Part shown: in pieces, positions 11,070-23,592 of the stretch | How the letters are laid out: every line of letters begins with the position of its first letter | How positions within the stretch are numbered: the first letter of the stretch is position 1 | Assembly: GCF_036785885.1 (NCBI RefSeq) | Contig: NC_092316.1 | Location: forward strand, 50,539,001 to 50,603,000 | Length of the DNA: 64,000 nt | Direction of reading: 5' to 3' | Source: Coffea arabica | Lineage: Eukaryota; Streptophyta; Magnoliopsida; Gentianales; Rubiaceae | Program-made: the position numbers and the translations under genes | Notes under the pieces: generated by a model | Told to the model about the DNA's origin: nothing | Databases searched by the model: none | The model's input: only the letters and a program-made list of their open reading frames with translations

Positions 11070-14000
11070 GTGGACGCACAGTTTGATTAAACCTGTGGAT
11101 GAGTTGGAGATCAAATAAGCCATTTTCTCTATGTTTCCTAACAAAGCTCCTGGAATTGATGGTATGTCCCCGTGTTTTTTTTCAAACATACTGGAGCATA
11201 ATCAAAGTTGATATTGTCAATGCCATTACTAGTTTTTTTCACACGGGCAATCTCCTTAAGTCTATTAATGAGACCATTATTTCCCTAATCTCCAAGGTTG
11301 ATAACCCTGTGATGCTAACTAATTTCAGACCTATTAGTCTATGCAATGTTTTGTACAAAACCATTTCCAAGCTGCTGGCTAATAGATTGAAAAAAGTTCT
11401 TAAGCACTGCATTAGTCCATCTCAATCTGCTTTTGTTCCAGGCAGACAAATTCTTGACAATGTTATCATTGCTCATGAACTTTTACATTTTCTGAAAAGC
11501 AAGAGATCTGGCAAAGTAGGCTTCATGACCATTAAGCTTGATATGTCTAAAGCTTATGATAGAGTGGAGTGGAAATTTCTTGGTAGAATTATGATGCACA
11601 TGGGTTTTTGTCCTACTTTTGTTCAATGGATCATGACTTGTATTTCCATTATTTCTTCCTCCTTTAATTTGAATGGACAAAAGGTGGGATCCTTCCAAAG
11701 GGATTAGACAAGGAGATCCTCTATCTCCTTATTTGTTTATCATATGTACTGAAGGGCTCTCAAATTTACTCAAGAAAGCTGCGGATAATAAGCATCTAAC
11801 TGGTATAAAAATCTGCAAAGACAGCCCCATGGTGTCTCATTTATTTTTTGCAGATGACTCCCTCTTGTGTTGTAAAGCTAGCAAATAAGAAGCTCAGAAG
11901 ATCAAGGAGACAATTCAGCTTTACAGTCAAGCAACTGGACAGGTTGTAAATTTTGACAAATCTGCCATGTTTTTTACTAGAAATACTCCCATGATGCTTA
12001 GAGGGGAAATTAGTGAGGTGTTGGACAATATGAGGGAAGCTCATAGTGGTAAATATCTAGGTCTTCCGATGACCATTGGGAGAGCTAAAAAGCAGGTTTT
12101 TGGGTATTTGTTGAGTAACATTAGTAGTAAACTTCAAGGATGGAAACAAAAGTTGCTTAGCCAAGGGGGTAAAGAGGTTTTGATCAAATCAGTCATCATG
12201 GCTATGCCTACATACATTATGTCCTGCTTTAAAATACCTAAAGGTTTGTGCAAAGCCATTAGTGCTAGAATCGCATGGTACTGGTAGGGTGGTGGGGAAT
12301 TTGAAAAAAAAGTACATTAGGTTAGGTGGAGTAAACCTTCAGAGGTCAAAGGGAAAGGGGGGATGGGTTTTAGAGACCTGGAGGATAAAGAGGTTTTGAT
12401 CAAATCAGTCATCATGGCTATGCCTACATACATTATGTCCTGCTCAAAGGTTTGTGCAAAGCCATTAGTGCTAGAATCACAAGGTACTGGTGGGGTGGTG
12501 GGGAATCTGAAAAAAAAGTACATTGGGTTAGGTGGAGTAAACTTTCAGAGGTCAAAGGGAAAGGGGGGATGGGTTTTAGAGACCTGGAAGCCTCCAATAT
12601 GGCTCTGCTTGCAAAACAAATTTGGAGAATTGTTACCAATCCAAATTTGTTAGTAAGCAAAGCCCTGAAGGATAAGTATATGAAAGAGGATGACCGGTTA
12701 GGACAACAACCACCTAACAATGCTTCTTGGTGCTGGAAAAGTATACATAAGGGGGGAGAACTACTTCAACAGGGGCTATGGAAAAGAGTGGGAGATGGAA
12801 GGTCAGTGAAGATTTGGCATGATAGATGGATACCTGGCTTGGTTGATGGAAAAGTAACAATGGTTAAACCAATAGGATGTCAGCTCGAGTTTGTCCACGA
12901 GCTAATAGAGGGAGGAAAGTGGAAGAATGATCTCTTGAAGCATTGGTTTAATGTTGTTGATGTGGATCATATTACTAATACCCCCTTTAGTTTATATGAT
13001 AGAAAAGACAGATTGTTTTGGAATTATAGCAAGTCTGGGATTTACACTGTGAAGACTGGATATGTTGTTGCAAAGGAGCAAAGTGAAATGATGAATCGAA
13101 GACTTGCATCTGATCCGGAAATCAGCTGGGAAATTAGAAAGCACACAGTATGGAAAAGATTGTGGAGCCTAAACGTTGAGATGAAACCGAAACATTTTTA
13201 ATGGAGATGTCTGCAAAATGGAATGGCCACAAATGAAGCTCTCTACAAGAGATTTGGAATCAGTAACAAGATATGTCACTGCTGTGGGGAGGAAACGGAA
13301 ACTATTGAGCACATTTCTTCTTCTGCCCAAAAGCTAAAGTGATATGGAAGTTAGCTCCTGTAAGGTGGGAGGGCTTAGTTGCACTACAAGGTAACTTGTG
13401 GAGATGGTGGGAAGCTGTGACGCAATCAGCAAAGGAGACACAAGGAGCAGATAGAATCAGGCTTACGGTAAACCTCTTATGGCAAATCTGGAAAGCTAGA
13501 AACAAGTTAACATTCCAGAGTGAGTTAGTGGATGCAAAAGGAATAATAGACAAGGCACAGTAGGAATGGATCAAGTATGAGGCAGTGTATGAATCATACA
13601 CAAGAACAATTTCAGGTCTAGAAATGGAAAGACAGGTCCAACAGCGATGGGAGCCTCCTAAGGAAGGAACAATGATGATCAACACGGACACAACAATTTC
13701 AGCTAAAATGGTCAGATCAGGATTGGGGATCATTGCAAGGAACTAGTGCAAGGTGATAGTGAAAGCGAAGGGAATTACTGAGAGGAGGAAAGGGGAAGCA
13801 GCCACAGAGGAAACTCTAGCAATCAGAGGTGTGCTGGAAATGGCTCAAGGTGCAGGATGGACAAACATAGAAGTCCAATCTGACTACAAGTATGTTGTTA
13901 GCCTCATCAATACAGACAATGTTCAGGAATGTAGACTCCAAACACTCCTGGATGACATTGATGTCCTGAAGAAAAGATTTGAAAGTTGCACTTTCTCTTT

Positions 14001-14210
14001 TGTTCCCAAAACTGCTAACAGTTGTAGCCATGAATTGACTCAATTCGCAGTCAAGGTAACTAGAAATTTTGAATGGGAAGGTACATTCCCAACTTGGCTT
14101 TCAGCTTTAGCTAGGAAAGATACGGGGGTAGTTACCTCTTTTTGTAATTAGCCATTGTATTATCAAGTGTTAATATCTATAAAAATATTATCGTTTGTCA
14201 AAAAAAAAAA
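11070..14210 (+). mobile_element. 5'-truncated L1-type LINE with 19-bp target-site duplication
   Basis: GTCATACTGTACAAAACTT occurs perfectly at 11051-11069 and 14211-14229, bracketing the element. The poly-A tail is at 14200-14210. The copy begins just before the reverse transcriptase domain, so the endonuclease and ORF1 are absent. Readable pieces are the RT core (FRPISLCN, KLDMSKAYDRVEW at 11320-11575), the catalytic FADD at about 11850, the thumb, a zinc-binding RVT region (to about 13330), and an RNase H-like tail (13753-14151). Frameshifts and stops (for example at 11886 and 12284) break the frame many times. It is a dead insertion made by target-primed reverse transcription. Confidence 0.93.
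12171..12587 (+). repeat. tandem duplication inside the truncated LINE
   Basis: The segment starting AAAGAGGTTTTGATCAAATC at 12171 is repeated from 12387, a period of 216 bp. The second unit lacks about a dozen bases in the middle. This duplicates the end of the RT thumb coding region and is a post-insertion or in-transit rearrangement. Confidence 0.85.
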
Positions 14211-14229
14211 GTCATACTGTACAAAACTT

Positions 14230-15640
14230 ACCCTGATTGATCAAAGAACAACTTACTTGTTGGAACCCAAATCTCGTAAAACTGTAAAAAAAAAAAAAAA
14301 GAAAAAAAAAAGCATAGTGATGATAGGAACCAGAGTTAGCTGTTGTTTAAGAAGCCATGTATTTAAATTTCCAGCTGCTAGCCCATTATTAACACAACAA
14401 TACATAATGGTAGATTTCTTTAAGATCCTTCTTGATCAGCGTTTTCTGTGCATAATTTTAGACTTAGCTGTGCCAAAACTCAAAATGTCGGCCTAAATCT
14501 CTCTCTCTCTCTCTCTCTGTTTCTTTTTTTTTTTTGGCCCAGGTCTTGTTTTTTTCTTTTTTTTTTATTGATATGCAACATGTCTGGAGTAATGAATTTG
14601 GACATTCCAGAGGCCATAGAATGTTCTTTTGGCTGCATAATAGAGCAGTAGTTCTAGTTTATGAGCCAAAGTTTTAATGCGTGCATGAGAATATTCTGCA
14701 ATGATACCGATAACTATTTTGTTTACTCAGGACATGGGTTCTGTCTGCAATACTACGTGATTTTGGACTCTGTCTGTGTTCTCTTCCGCAGAGAACTTCC
14801 ATCCACTTTCGTTCTTTAATTGAACTACTCATGCTGAATATTCTCTTTTCAGGACATCATCTAAGGGATTTGTCTTTCTAGGTTACTGTGTTGTTTTCTT
14901 TCAATGGATATCTACCTAACGTTGCTGCTTATGCTAGTTTTAACACAGTAAAGAAGCAAATCTTTTCATCCCTTTGATGGCTAGATTTGGCTACAGATTA
15001 AGTCTTGAGTTATTCAATGGTATAAAATTTTTAGATGTAGTCAAAATTTTATTTTTGTTTTACGTCTCAGCTCTCTCTACTTTGCTATTGTACTTATATA
15101 GGGAAAGGTACATCCTTCTAAAATAGAATATTGAAGGTACATATACGAATCTTTGCAGTATACCCTCTCATTGGGGAATGCGTAGTACTTGTAAATTTCT
15201 GATGTAGACAAATGAGAAAAGTAGCTTATCATAGAAAGCTCAAACCTTAAGCTACGAAAATAAAGGAAACAAGGGTAGAGGTTTGCGTTCCTAAAACAAC
15301 TGATACATTACATTTTATGCTTTGATCAAAAGGCTTATACAATAACTTGAATAAAATAAATGTGCTTGGATTAGGAAACAAGGAGCCGTATGTCCATTTT
15401 CTTGTTTTCTAGTGGCATTAGTTCATGACTTGCAAACATTCTGTTGTTGGAGAGATATGCCATCCTTCATTCCATGTCTTATTTTGTTTACTCATAAACC
15501 TGTTAGTATCTGATAGGAAGTGAGAACTTTTTCATCACTTTGTCTCAAATGAGCAAACAATAAATATGAGGCTCACCTAAATAGTTGACTCATAAGAGGC
15601 AGAGATTAAACCAGTTCAATAATTTCTTTTCCAGCCTAGG
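14230..15640. other. intergenic, simple-sequence rich
   Basis: Holds A-rich runs at 14285-14311, a (TC)n microsatellite at 14499-14518 and poly-T runs at 14523-14536. No gene, RNA or transposon end could be supported. Confidence 0.45.
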
Positions 15641-15984
15641 TCTCCCTTGTCTAACATTATTATCTATGTGCATGCAACCAATATTTTATCTATGACTAAA
15701 GATTACTACAATGAGTTTTCATAGGTTTTTCACCCAAATTATGCTTACCTATGATAATTGTCTTTCTATAATTTAGTTAGGTTCAATGAGAAATGCTATA
15801 TTGTACAGTTCGCCTAATATGAATTATTTGGCGTGATTTTCTTGTACTTCAGGTATATTTTAACTTTTCTTTTGTTAGCCTCATATGTATTTCTTGTTTC
15901 TTATGAAAAGTGTGTATGCATGTGGTCAAGAATGTTAGACATTCTTTTTCTTTTTTTTCACTTGTTTTTATCTTTTCTTTGTAA

Positions 15985-16205
15985 GGATATAATTGAGTCG
16001 AGTCGAACACGAGTAGTACACTACTCGAACTCAATTCAAGTTAAAAAACTTGGATTCGAATTCGATCTCGAGTTCGTCAAACTCTTTAAAATTAAGTTCG
16101 AGCTCGAGGTCAATTTTATTTTGCATTACTCAAGTTCGAGTTCGAACTTCTACTCATCGAGCCCAATCGAGTTTATTTTGAACTCAATCAAGCCTAATTG
16201 AGTTT
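15985..16205. repeat. degenerate CGAG/TCGA-rich repeat
   Basis: Dense alternations of GAGTTCGA, TCGAGT and CTCGAG motifs, the same low-complexity character as the interior of the hAT-like element at 10330-10746. Termini could not be paired. A (TA)n tract follows at 16296-16320. Confidence 0.5.
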
Positions 16206-17189
16206 AAAATATATAAATTTATATTTTATATAATTTTAAATAAGAGACAAAATAGAATCTCATACTAATAAATAAAAAAATTAAATAAAAAACTAATATA
16301 TATATATATATATATATATAATCATGTGTTATAAGAAAATTTGCCTCCCTACTTCTTTGTGTTATTCTATAATCATGTGGCCCCATAATCTTCAACTTGC
16401 AAAATTTCGTTGGTTGGATATTCCTATGTTCCTCTTCTTCGGTTTTAGAGTTTTTTGTTTTTTTACTTTACTGTCATTTTGCTATTTCGGAAGAGTAGAG
16501 TTTCATCTTTACTTAGCAAAGTTGCAGCACAGGTAGAGAACTTCTAGTTTGATAGAATAGTTTCGTCTATTTGACGCCCTTAGCACATTAGAAAAGAAAA
16601 GTTGATAAACTATTAATGTTTTAAAATTATCACGACAGCTTAAATTGCAATACTTTCGCACAAAAATTTTTCTTTTTGCCAAAAACATTACAATGAGCCC
16701 ACTTCTTATTTGCTGCCCAAATAGACAAACACTAGAAGCGGGCAGCCATGGTGTGATTTGATCGAAAATTTTCAAGAGAACCAAGGAGTTAGAATTATTT
16801 GGACATTGAAAGTTAGCCTCATTGAAGTTTAATGACAAGGATCAAGCAAATGCATACACCGAAAACTCCATGACATTCTCCAGAAAAAGAACCTTCACTC
16901 TTGCAGGCTTTAACGCAATCTGAGTGAAAGACGCAAGGGCCATGAAAAGAGCCTGATAGCTTTCCGCACACTTGGGCTAACTTCAACACTTATATCACCT
17001 ATGAGTGACAAACAGCCAAAATGTGAATTATATACACGTTCATGCATGGGAGAAATGGACCAAGATAGAGCCTGTTTAAAAGTAGAGAATATTCATCCTT
17101 GCATTATGCCTTCAGAGTACACTTTTTTTTGGCTGGAGCGATAATATTTTTATAATCTAATTTATCCTATTCTACGGGAACGGGAGACT

Positions 17190-18626
17190 TGACAGGTTGT
17201 CGAAGCCTGTGCAATAATAAAACCTGCTCAAACTAAAAGTAATTTCTGTAGATAGCGGTGAGTAGGGTCGAATCCACAGGGATTGGGAGTAATTGTTTCT
17301 TTTCAAGTTCACAGTGACAAGAGGGTATTTTTATATCAGGGGCGACAATTTAAGCAATTCAACTAAAAGTAAAATAATAAAAATAAAATAGCCAACTAGA
17401 AATTAAAAAAACAATTTACTAAAACCAAAGGATCTAACCAAGGAATAACTTCAGCAATGGTTCACCTAATTGATCATCGAAACAAAGGCAATTCCAATTA
17501 TTTATCAATAAATAGGTTATAACTACCAAACAAGCGATAGCAGTCAACCCCTCCTTACTGTGTCGGTGATCAAGGTACGCCCGTTAATCACTGCTCTAAT
17601 TGAAAAATAATCCTAGGTACGCCCGTAGAATTTAATTCCCCAATTGCCTTACGTATTAGAGGAGCCCTATTCTAATCAAATAACGCATTACCAGGGTTAT
17701 TTTAGATTAGCCCGCGTATTCCCCTGACACGAATCTAATCGTGCCAGTTGTCACTATTTTGAGGTAATTAAACAATTACGGATTTAATACCCCAATTGAC
17801 AATAGATTACCCAATCAATTAATTATCCGGATCCAAAACAACCAATTAATTAAATAACCATAAGCATAGCAATCAAGGAATATGCGAATACCAATAAATA
17901 AAAGAAAAAGATTAAATTAAATTGATCTCATAATTTTTGGGCGAACCAGAGCCTTCGTTGCTCCTTGACTAAAATTGGAAAATTAGTTCATAATTGATGA
18001 ACTAAACCCACCAGAAATTGTAGCAAAAGCTGCGGCCATCAAGTGGGAAGCTGGGCGAATTCAATTCGTCTATTCAATAAAGAAAGGAAGCTATGAGAGT
18101 CCACTGAGTGTGTTTGCTTTTGTCCGACATTCGGAGAAGAGAAATTGAATAGGCAGAATCAAAGACAAAAGCCAAGCTCCTCAGCAATCTTCATACGTAA
18201 GAAAAAAACTAGCTAACAAAAACTAAGAAGAAAAGTCAACAACTGCAGCTAAGCTACAAGACGAAAAGCTCTCCAGAACCAAAAAAAAAGTCAAAGCTAA
18301 AGAAACAATCCAGTCGTCCGTCCTCTCTATTGCTTCTGCCTTGTGTGGCGGCCCCCTTCCGGAGAGGAAGAAGAAGACCCCTCAACCTTTCGTTCCTTTC
18401 CTCCTTTTATGCTGTCTTCCACAAATTACCAAAAATACCCTAGATGCCTGCTACTTGAACTCTTTTCTGATAATTGTCAAATTGGCACTTATTATGATAT
18501 TTTCGTTCTACTCCCTGAAATATATGCAAAATATCAAAAGTGAGTAGAATCTAGTAATTAATTCACATTATGTTAGGTAATAAGGAAAATTAATATTAAA
18601 ATAAATGATAAAATTGCAACCTATCA
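17190..18626 (-). repeat. 3' LTR of the LTR retrotransposon
   Basis: 1437 bp, TG...CA. Aligns end to end with 22156-23592 without length change. It lies next to the polypurine tract and therefore is the 3' LTR of the minus-strand element. Confidence 0.93.
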
Positions 18627-18640
18627 ATTCCCCCCACACC
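18627..18640 (-). other. polypurine tract
   Basis: On the minus strand GTGTGGGGGGAAT lies directly against the 3' LTR, the normal site of plus-strand DNA priming. Confidence 0.8.
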
Positions 18641-19829
18641 TAGACCATGCTTGTCCTCAAGCATGAGAACATCAAATAAACACCAATATTTGACAATGGT
18701 CATTACTCCATCTACCATATTGCTAAGATATCAGGAAAAATAATAATCAAGCATCAATGGTCAAGTCCAAGAAACATCACTCCGGTTAGCTTCTAAACCA
18801 CAAACTCCTCTAATTTCATGTTAGCTAATCTAAGAGAAAGGAATGACGTGCAACATTTATCAGCAAATGGTCCAATTATTAACCAAAATCTCAACATTAA
18901 ATCCATAATTCGGCAAGCTGACTTTTATTACACACTAACACAACCTTCACTTTTTTTTTTTTTTTTTTCAATAGTAACAAAAGACTTAGTCGCTAGCCAT
19001 TTGAGCCTTTTGACGCGAACTCCAACATTGGCCAGATGAAGGAGCCCGGTTACTCAGTTTCTATCGCCACGTGACCACGTACTCATAGCAATTACTATTT
19101 TTTGACGCGGGAATCGACACTTTCGGTAAAGATCCCCGGTTACTCGGTAGTAAATACTAAAGTACAGTCAACTCTTATTCACAGCCAAATAAAACCAAAA
19201 ATTCAAAATAACACAAAAATCAAAAGGAACTTTGCAGCTGCTAGCCTCATTTTTAAATATGGAGAACTAAGGTTAATAACCGGACCAATTCACATGAAAA
19301 TGCCAACAGTCATTCCCTATGCTTAGGAGAGTTAACCAAAAAAATTATAAGAGTAAAGCAATCATCGATATTCACCAAAGAGATGTTTTTTTTTTTGGAT
19401 TCAACCACATTAACTCGACACCCTTTTATTATTAAAACTTGGCAAAAGTAAAAATAGAGGCAATAATCCAGCATCAAACCTTGGCATGCACTTAAGAGCC
19501 AATCACTAAAAAGAAGAAAAAGAAAATGAACGAAAGATACTAGCACCATAACTGCTCCCCCCACACCTAAATCCTACATTGTCCTCAATGGAGGAATTAA
19601 AACAATTAAAGTGAAGAGGACAACGAAACTTCCCTCTTTGAGTGGCTAAGAGGTAGGCGGGGATGGTGGAGGAAACCAATGTGGTGGAAGTACGCGCCCA
19701 AGTTCTGAGACATCATACTCAATTCAACCAATAAATGCAAAACTCTGTCCACCCAAAATCTCAACAAATAGCTCCAGTTGGCCAGTTAATGCCTTAACTC
19801 AGAATCAGAAATTTCAACATTGAGAGCCT

Positions 19830-20290
19830 TAGCAGTCGGCGGACGGGGCAGCAAGCAGTGTCGTGGAAGATGAGAGCTCGCACGAGGATGAGGGGTGTCG
19901 GCTGCCAGCAGCTCGCGGCGCACAAGTGAAGAGCCGCGAGGTGGGAGTTGCGAAGAGGAGAGGGACGGCGGCGCTGCTGTGGTGAAATCGAACTGGTGGT
20001 GGCTGCGGTGGCAGCGCACAGTGGAAACTTCAGCAGCTACGACGGCCTGCGAAGTGGTGGCGGAGGCCGCGGGTGGCCGGCTGCCGCGCGAGCTGCGAGG
20101 CTGAGAAGATGGTCTGCGCGCGAGATTCTCTGGGTCTCGGCCAAAGAGGAACAGCGGCGCAAGCTGGGGCAGTGACAAGCTTGGGAGGCCGCTGGCGAGT
20201 GGAGGAGCTGCGTGTGGCGTGGTCGGAGCTGGGGCGCGGCGCACAAGGGGAGATCAGCGGCGCGCGAGGTGAGAAGCTCCGGTCGACAGG
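19830..20290. other. GC-rich segment inside the LTR element
   Basis: About 450 bases of strongly GC-rich sequence in an otherwise AT-rich element, followed at 20280-20620 by a long A-rich and T-rich run. Frames are open on both strands here simply because the composition lacks stops; none resembles a known domain. It could be a captured host fragment or a family-specific spacer. Confidence 0.5.
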
Positions 20291-20685
20291 GAGGAAGAAG
20301 AAACAGGGGAGAAAAAAGAAAGAAAAGAAAAAGAAGAGGAAAGAGAGAAAGAAAGAAAGAAAAAGGAAGAAAAGAGAAAAGAAAAAAAATTGTTTTTTTT
20401 TTTTATAAAAAAATTCGTATCTTGAAAATCTAAGCTACGGTTAAACAAGGGAAATTTTTTTTTTTTGTTTTTACCTAGGTAAGGTGAAACAAGGAAATTT
20501 TTTTTTTTTTTTTTGAAATTGAGAAACCTAGCTACGGTTGAACAATTTTTCTTCTTTTTTTGTTTTTTTTTTCTAAAATAATTTTTTTTTTGCAAATGTT
20601 ATTTTCGAAATTCAAAATTAGAGATTAACCGAAAATCAATAACCGTTCTTGAGTTTTTTTTTTTAATACTTACCTTTCCCGCGAA

Positions 20686-20824
20686 TGTGACGTGGGCACG
20701 TCATGAAGGCACGGAATCTGGAGCTCTCCATATGATATGACGCGGGCACGTCATGAGGGCAGGAACCCCTTCTGACGATTCTGACCGTAAGCTCTCCAGA
20801 CGTCATGACGCGGGCGCGTCATGA
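20686..20824. repeat. three copies of a GACGYGGGCRCGTCATGA motif
   Basis: The partly palindromic motif (TGACG...CGTCA) appears at about 20689, 20739 and 20807, each copy followed by a short unique spacer containing a variant of CTCTCCA. All lie in the non-coding part of the LTR element. Confidence 0.7.
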
Positions 20825-21485
20825 CAGAAAGACACCTACAAATCATCAAAAACAAAAATTGAAACCCGAAATAAGTCAAATTCAAGGAAAACATATTTAA
20901 ACTATCACACAAAATCAAACAAATAATTAAAAGAAACAATTGGGTTGCCTCCCAATGAGCGCCTTTCTTTAATATCTTTGGCTAGACATTATCATGTTTT
21001 GCTCATGGAGGATAAAATCTTGTGGCTTGTTTCAATGCTTTATCTTCAATGTGATCCTGGTAACCCTCATAGATGGAGTAATCTTTGAATACACGAGCTA
21101 CGGTTGTCCATGGACTAGTTGATGGCACCAAATAATCAAGCAGTGATCCCAATTCTTCATCCACTCCTCCATCAAGAGCACTCAACGGTTCAAGATATTT
21201 GACCATAGCTACTCTTAACTTATTTCTGCCATGAGACTCAAAAACTTCCGGTAAAATAAAATCAATCTCATTAACAGAAATCATGGAGTAAGAGTTAAGA
21301 AAATGCGAGTTAGGGAATGGAGGTGGTGTCACCACATTTGATGATTCTTCACTGGATTCTTTCACTTGAATGGGTTGCGGCTGGGGTTCCATTTCTTCCT
21401 TTTTGGTTCTTTTTCAATTGCATCTGTAGATTTCTCATTTTGACACTCTTGCATCTCCTCATCACTAGTCAAACAAATTGCACTC

Positions 21486-21938
21486 TCATTTTTTTTCTAG
21501 ATCAACAATGGTTTTCGAGGGCAATTCTTCCATTTGAGAAGCCAATCGATTCATTCTGGATGTCAATAGACATAGTTGATCTGCCAGATAATTCATTGCA
21601 TCCTTCATCATCTCATTCCTCATTTGTGTCTCCTGTTGAAATTGGTATGTATTAGTAGCTATTGGTTCAACTATTTCTTCAAGAAACATACCTGACATAG
21701 ATGACGATTCTTGAGACTCATACTGCTGAAAATTCATTGGCCCCGTTGTATAATTATAATCGGATTTATCCCACCATCCTTGATCATACCCGTTTGGATT
21801 AGGGTTATACCATGTTTGAGACCAGGGTGAAAAATCTCCGTAATTATTGAGTGGGACACTCAGATTATCTTGATATTCGGGGCACATACTGGTTGAATGA
21901 TCCCTGGCATAACAAATTTTACAGGTTGCAGCAGCCAT
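21486..21938 (-). pseudogene. gag remnant with CCHC zinc knuckle
   Basis: A 150-residue open frame starting at an ATG. Residues 6-19 form a CX2CX4HX4C zinc knuckle, followed by a region rich in Asn, Tyr, Trp and Gly, typical of the C-terminal end of plant Ty3-type gag proteins. The capsid part that should precede the knuckle is absent or decayed, so this is a gag tail, not a complete gag. A second open frame (21392-21003, 129 residues, acidic) follows and is not recognised. Confidence 0.65.
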
Positions 21939-22132
21939 TCTTTTCTAATAGAGTTTACTGCCTCTGCATATGCAGACTTAGCGAAGAAACTAGTCGCATC
22001 GCCTTTCCCGGAAACAAAATCCAGTATATCACCAAAGTACAAAGTGTTAGAAGCCATAAAAAATAAGAGGAAAATAAATTAAAAAATGAAAACAAGGTGA
22101 ACTCAAAAAGAAACAAATTAATCTGACACCAG

Positions 22133-22150
22133 TCCTCGACAACGGCGCCA
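22133..22150 (-). other. primer-binding site, tRNA-Asp type
   Basis: On the minus strand TGGCGCCGTTGTCGAGGA begins five bases inside the 5' LTR. It matches the complement of the plant tRNA-Asp 3' end at all but about two positions, from knowledge of that tRNA. It fixes the element orientation. Confidence 0.85.
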
Positions 22151-22155
22151 AAAAT

Positions 22156-23592
22156 TGACAGGTTGTCGAAGCCTGTGCAATAATAAAACCTGCTCAAACT
22201 AAAAGTAATTTCTGTAGATAGCGGTGAGCAGGGTCGAATCCACAGGGACTGGGAGTAATTGTTTCTTTTCAAGTTCACAGTGACAAGAGGGTATTTTTAT
22301 ATCAGGGGTGACAATTTAAGCAATTCAACTAAAAGTAAAATAATAAAAATAAAATAGCCAACTAGAAATTAAAAAAACAATTTACTAAAACCAAAGGATC
22401 TAGCCAAGGAATAACTTCAGCAATGGTTCACCTAATTGATCATCGAAACAAAGGCAATTCCAATTATTTATCAATAAATAGGTTATAACTACCAAACAAG
22501 CGATAGCAGTCAACCCCTCCTTACTGTGTCGGTGATCAAGGTACGCCCGTTAATCACTGCTCTAATTGAAAAATAATCCTAGGTACGCCCGTAGAATTTA
22601 ATTCCCCAATTGCCTTACGTATTAGAGGAGCCCTATTCTAATCAAATAATGCACTACCAGGGTTATTTTAGATTAGCCCGCGTATTCCCCTGACACGAAT
22701 CTAATCGTGCCAGTTGTCACTATTTTGAGGTAATTAAACAATTACGGATTTAATACCCCAATTGACAATAGATTACCCAATCAATTAATTATCCGGATCC
22801 AAAACAACCAATTAATTAAATAACCATAAGCATAGCAATCAAGGAATATGCGAATATCAATAAATAAAAGGAAAAGATTAAATTAAATCGATCTCACAAT
22901 TTTTGGGCGAACCAGAGCCTTCGTTGCTCCTTGACTAAAATTGAAAAATTAGTTCATAATTGATGAACTAAATCCCCCAGAAATTGTAGCAAAAGCTGCG
23001 GCCATCAATTGGGAAGCTAGGCGAATTCAATTCGTCTATTCAATAAAGAAAGGAAGCTACGAGAGTCCACTGAATGTGTTTGCTTTTGTCCGACATTCGG
23101 AGAAGAGAAATTGAATAGGCAGAATCAAAGACAAAAGCCAAGCCCCTCAGCAATCTTCATACGTAAGAAAAAAACTAGCTAACAAAAACTAAGAAGAAAA
23201 GTCAACAACTGCGGCTAAGCTACAAGACGAAAAGCTCTTCAGAACCAAAAGAAAAGTCAACGCTAAAGAAACAATCCAGTCGTCCGTCTTCTCTATTGCT
23301 TCTGCCTTGTGCGGCGGCCCCCTTCCGGAGAGGAAGAAGAAGACCCCTCAACCCTTCGTTCCTTTCCTTCTTTTATGCTGTCTTCCGCAAATTACCAAAA
23401 ATATCCTAGATGCCTGTTACTTGAACTTTTTTCTGATAACTGTCAAATTAGCACTTATTATGGTATTTTTGTTCTACTCCCTGAAATATATGCAAAATAT
23501 CAAAAGTGAGTAGAATCTAGCAATTAATCCACATTAGGTCAGGTAATAGGGAAAATCAATAATAAAATAAATGATAAAATTGCAACCTATCA
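22156..23592 (-). repeat. 5' LTR of the LTR retrotransposon
   Basis: 1437 bp, TG...CA, next to the primer-binding site. Differences from the other LTR cluster towards its 3' half and are mainly transitions. Confidence 0.93.

Larger units (their letters stand above)
17190..23592 (-). mobile_element. non-autonomous LTR retrotransposon, complete, 5-bp target-site duplication
   Basis: Two 1437-bp LTRs beginning TG and ending CA bracket a 3.5-kb interior. AGACT flanks the element at 17185-17189 and 23593-23597. The primer-binding site and polypurine tract both show that it is transcribed on the minus strand, with the 5' LTR at 22156-23592. Only a short gag-like zinc-knuckle region is recognisable; protease, reverse transcriptase, RNase H and integrase are missing, so it would depend on a helper (a LARD-like element, probably of the Athila/Tat branch of Ty3 elements given the tRNA-Asp primer site). 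By eye the LTRs differ at roughly 3 percent of positions, mostly C/T and G/A changes, so the insertion is not brand new. Confidence 0.93.

Noticed and set aside
18341..18547. Overlapping frames repeated at 23307-23513
   Set aside because: They are the same LTR sequence in the two LTRs, in the antisense direction to the element; repetition does not show coding.
19786..20244. A 152-residue proline- and serine-rich frame on the minus strand
   Set aside because: Both strands are open here because the sequence is GC-rich; no domain is seen and it lies inside the LTR element.
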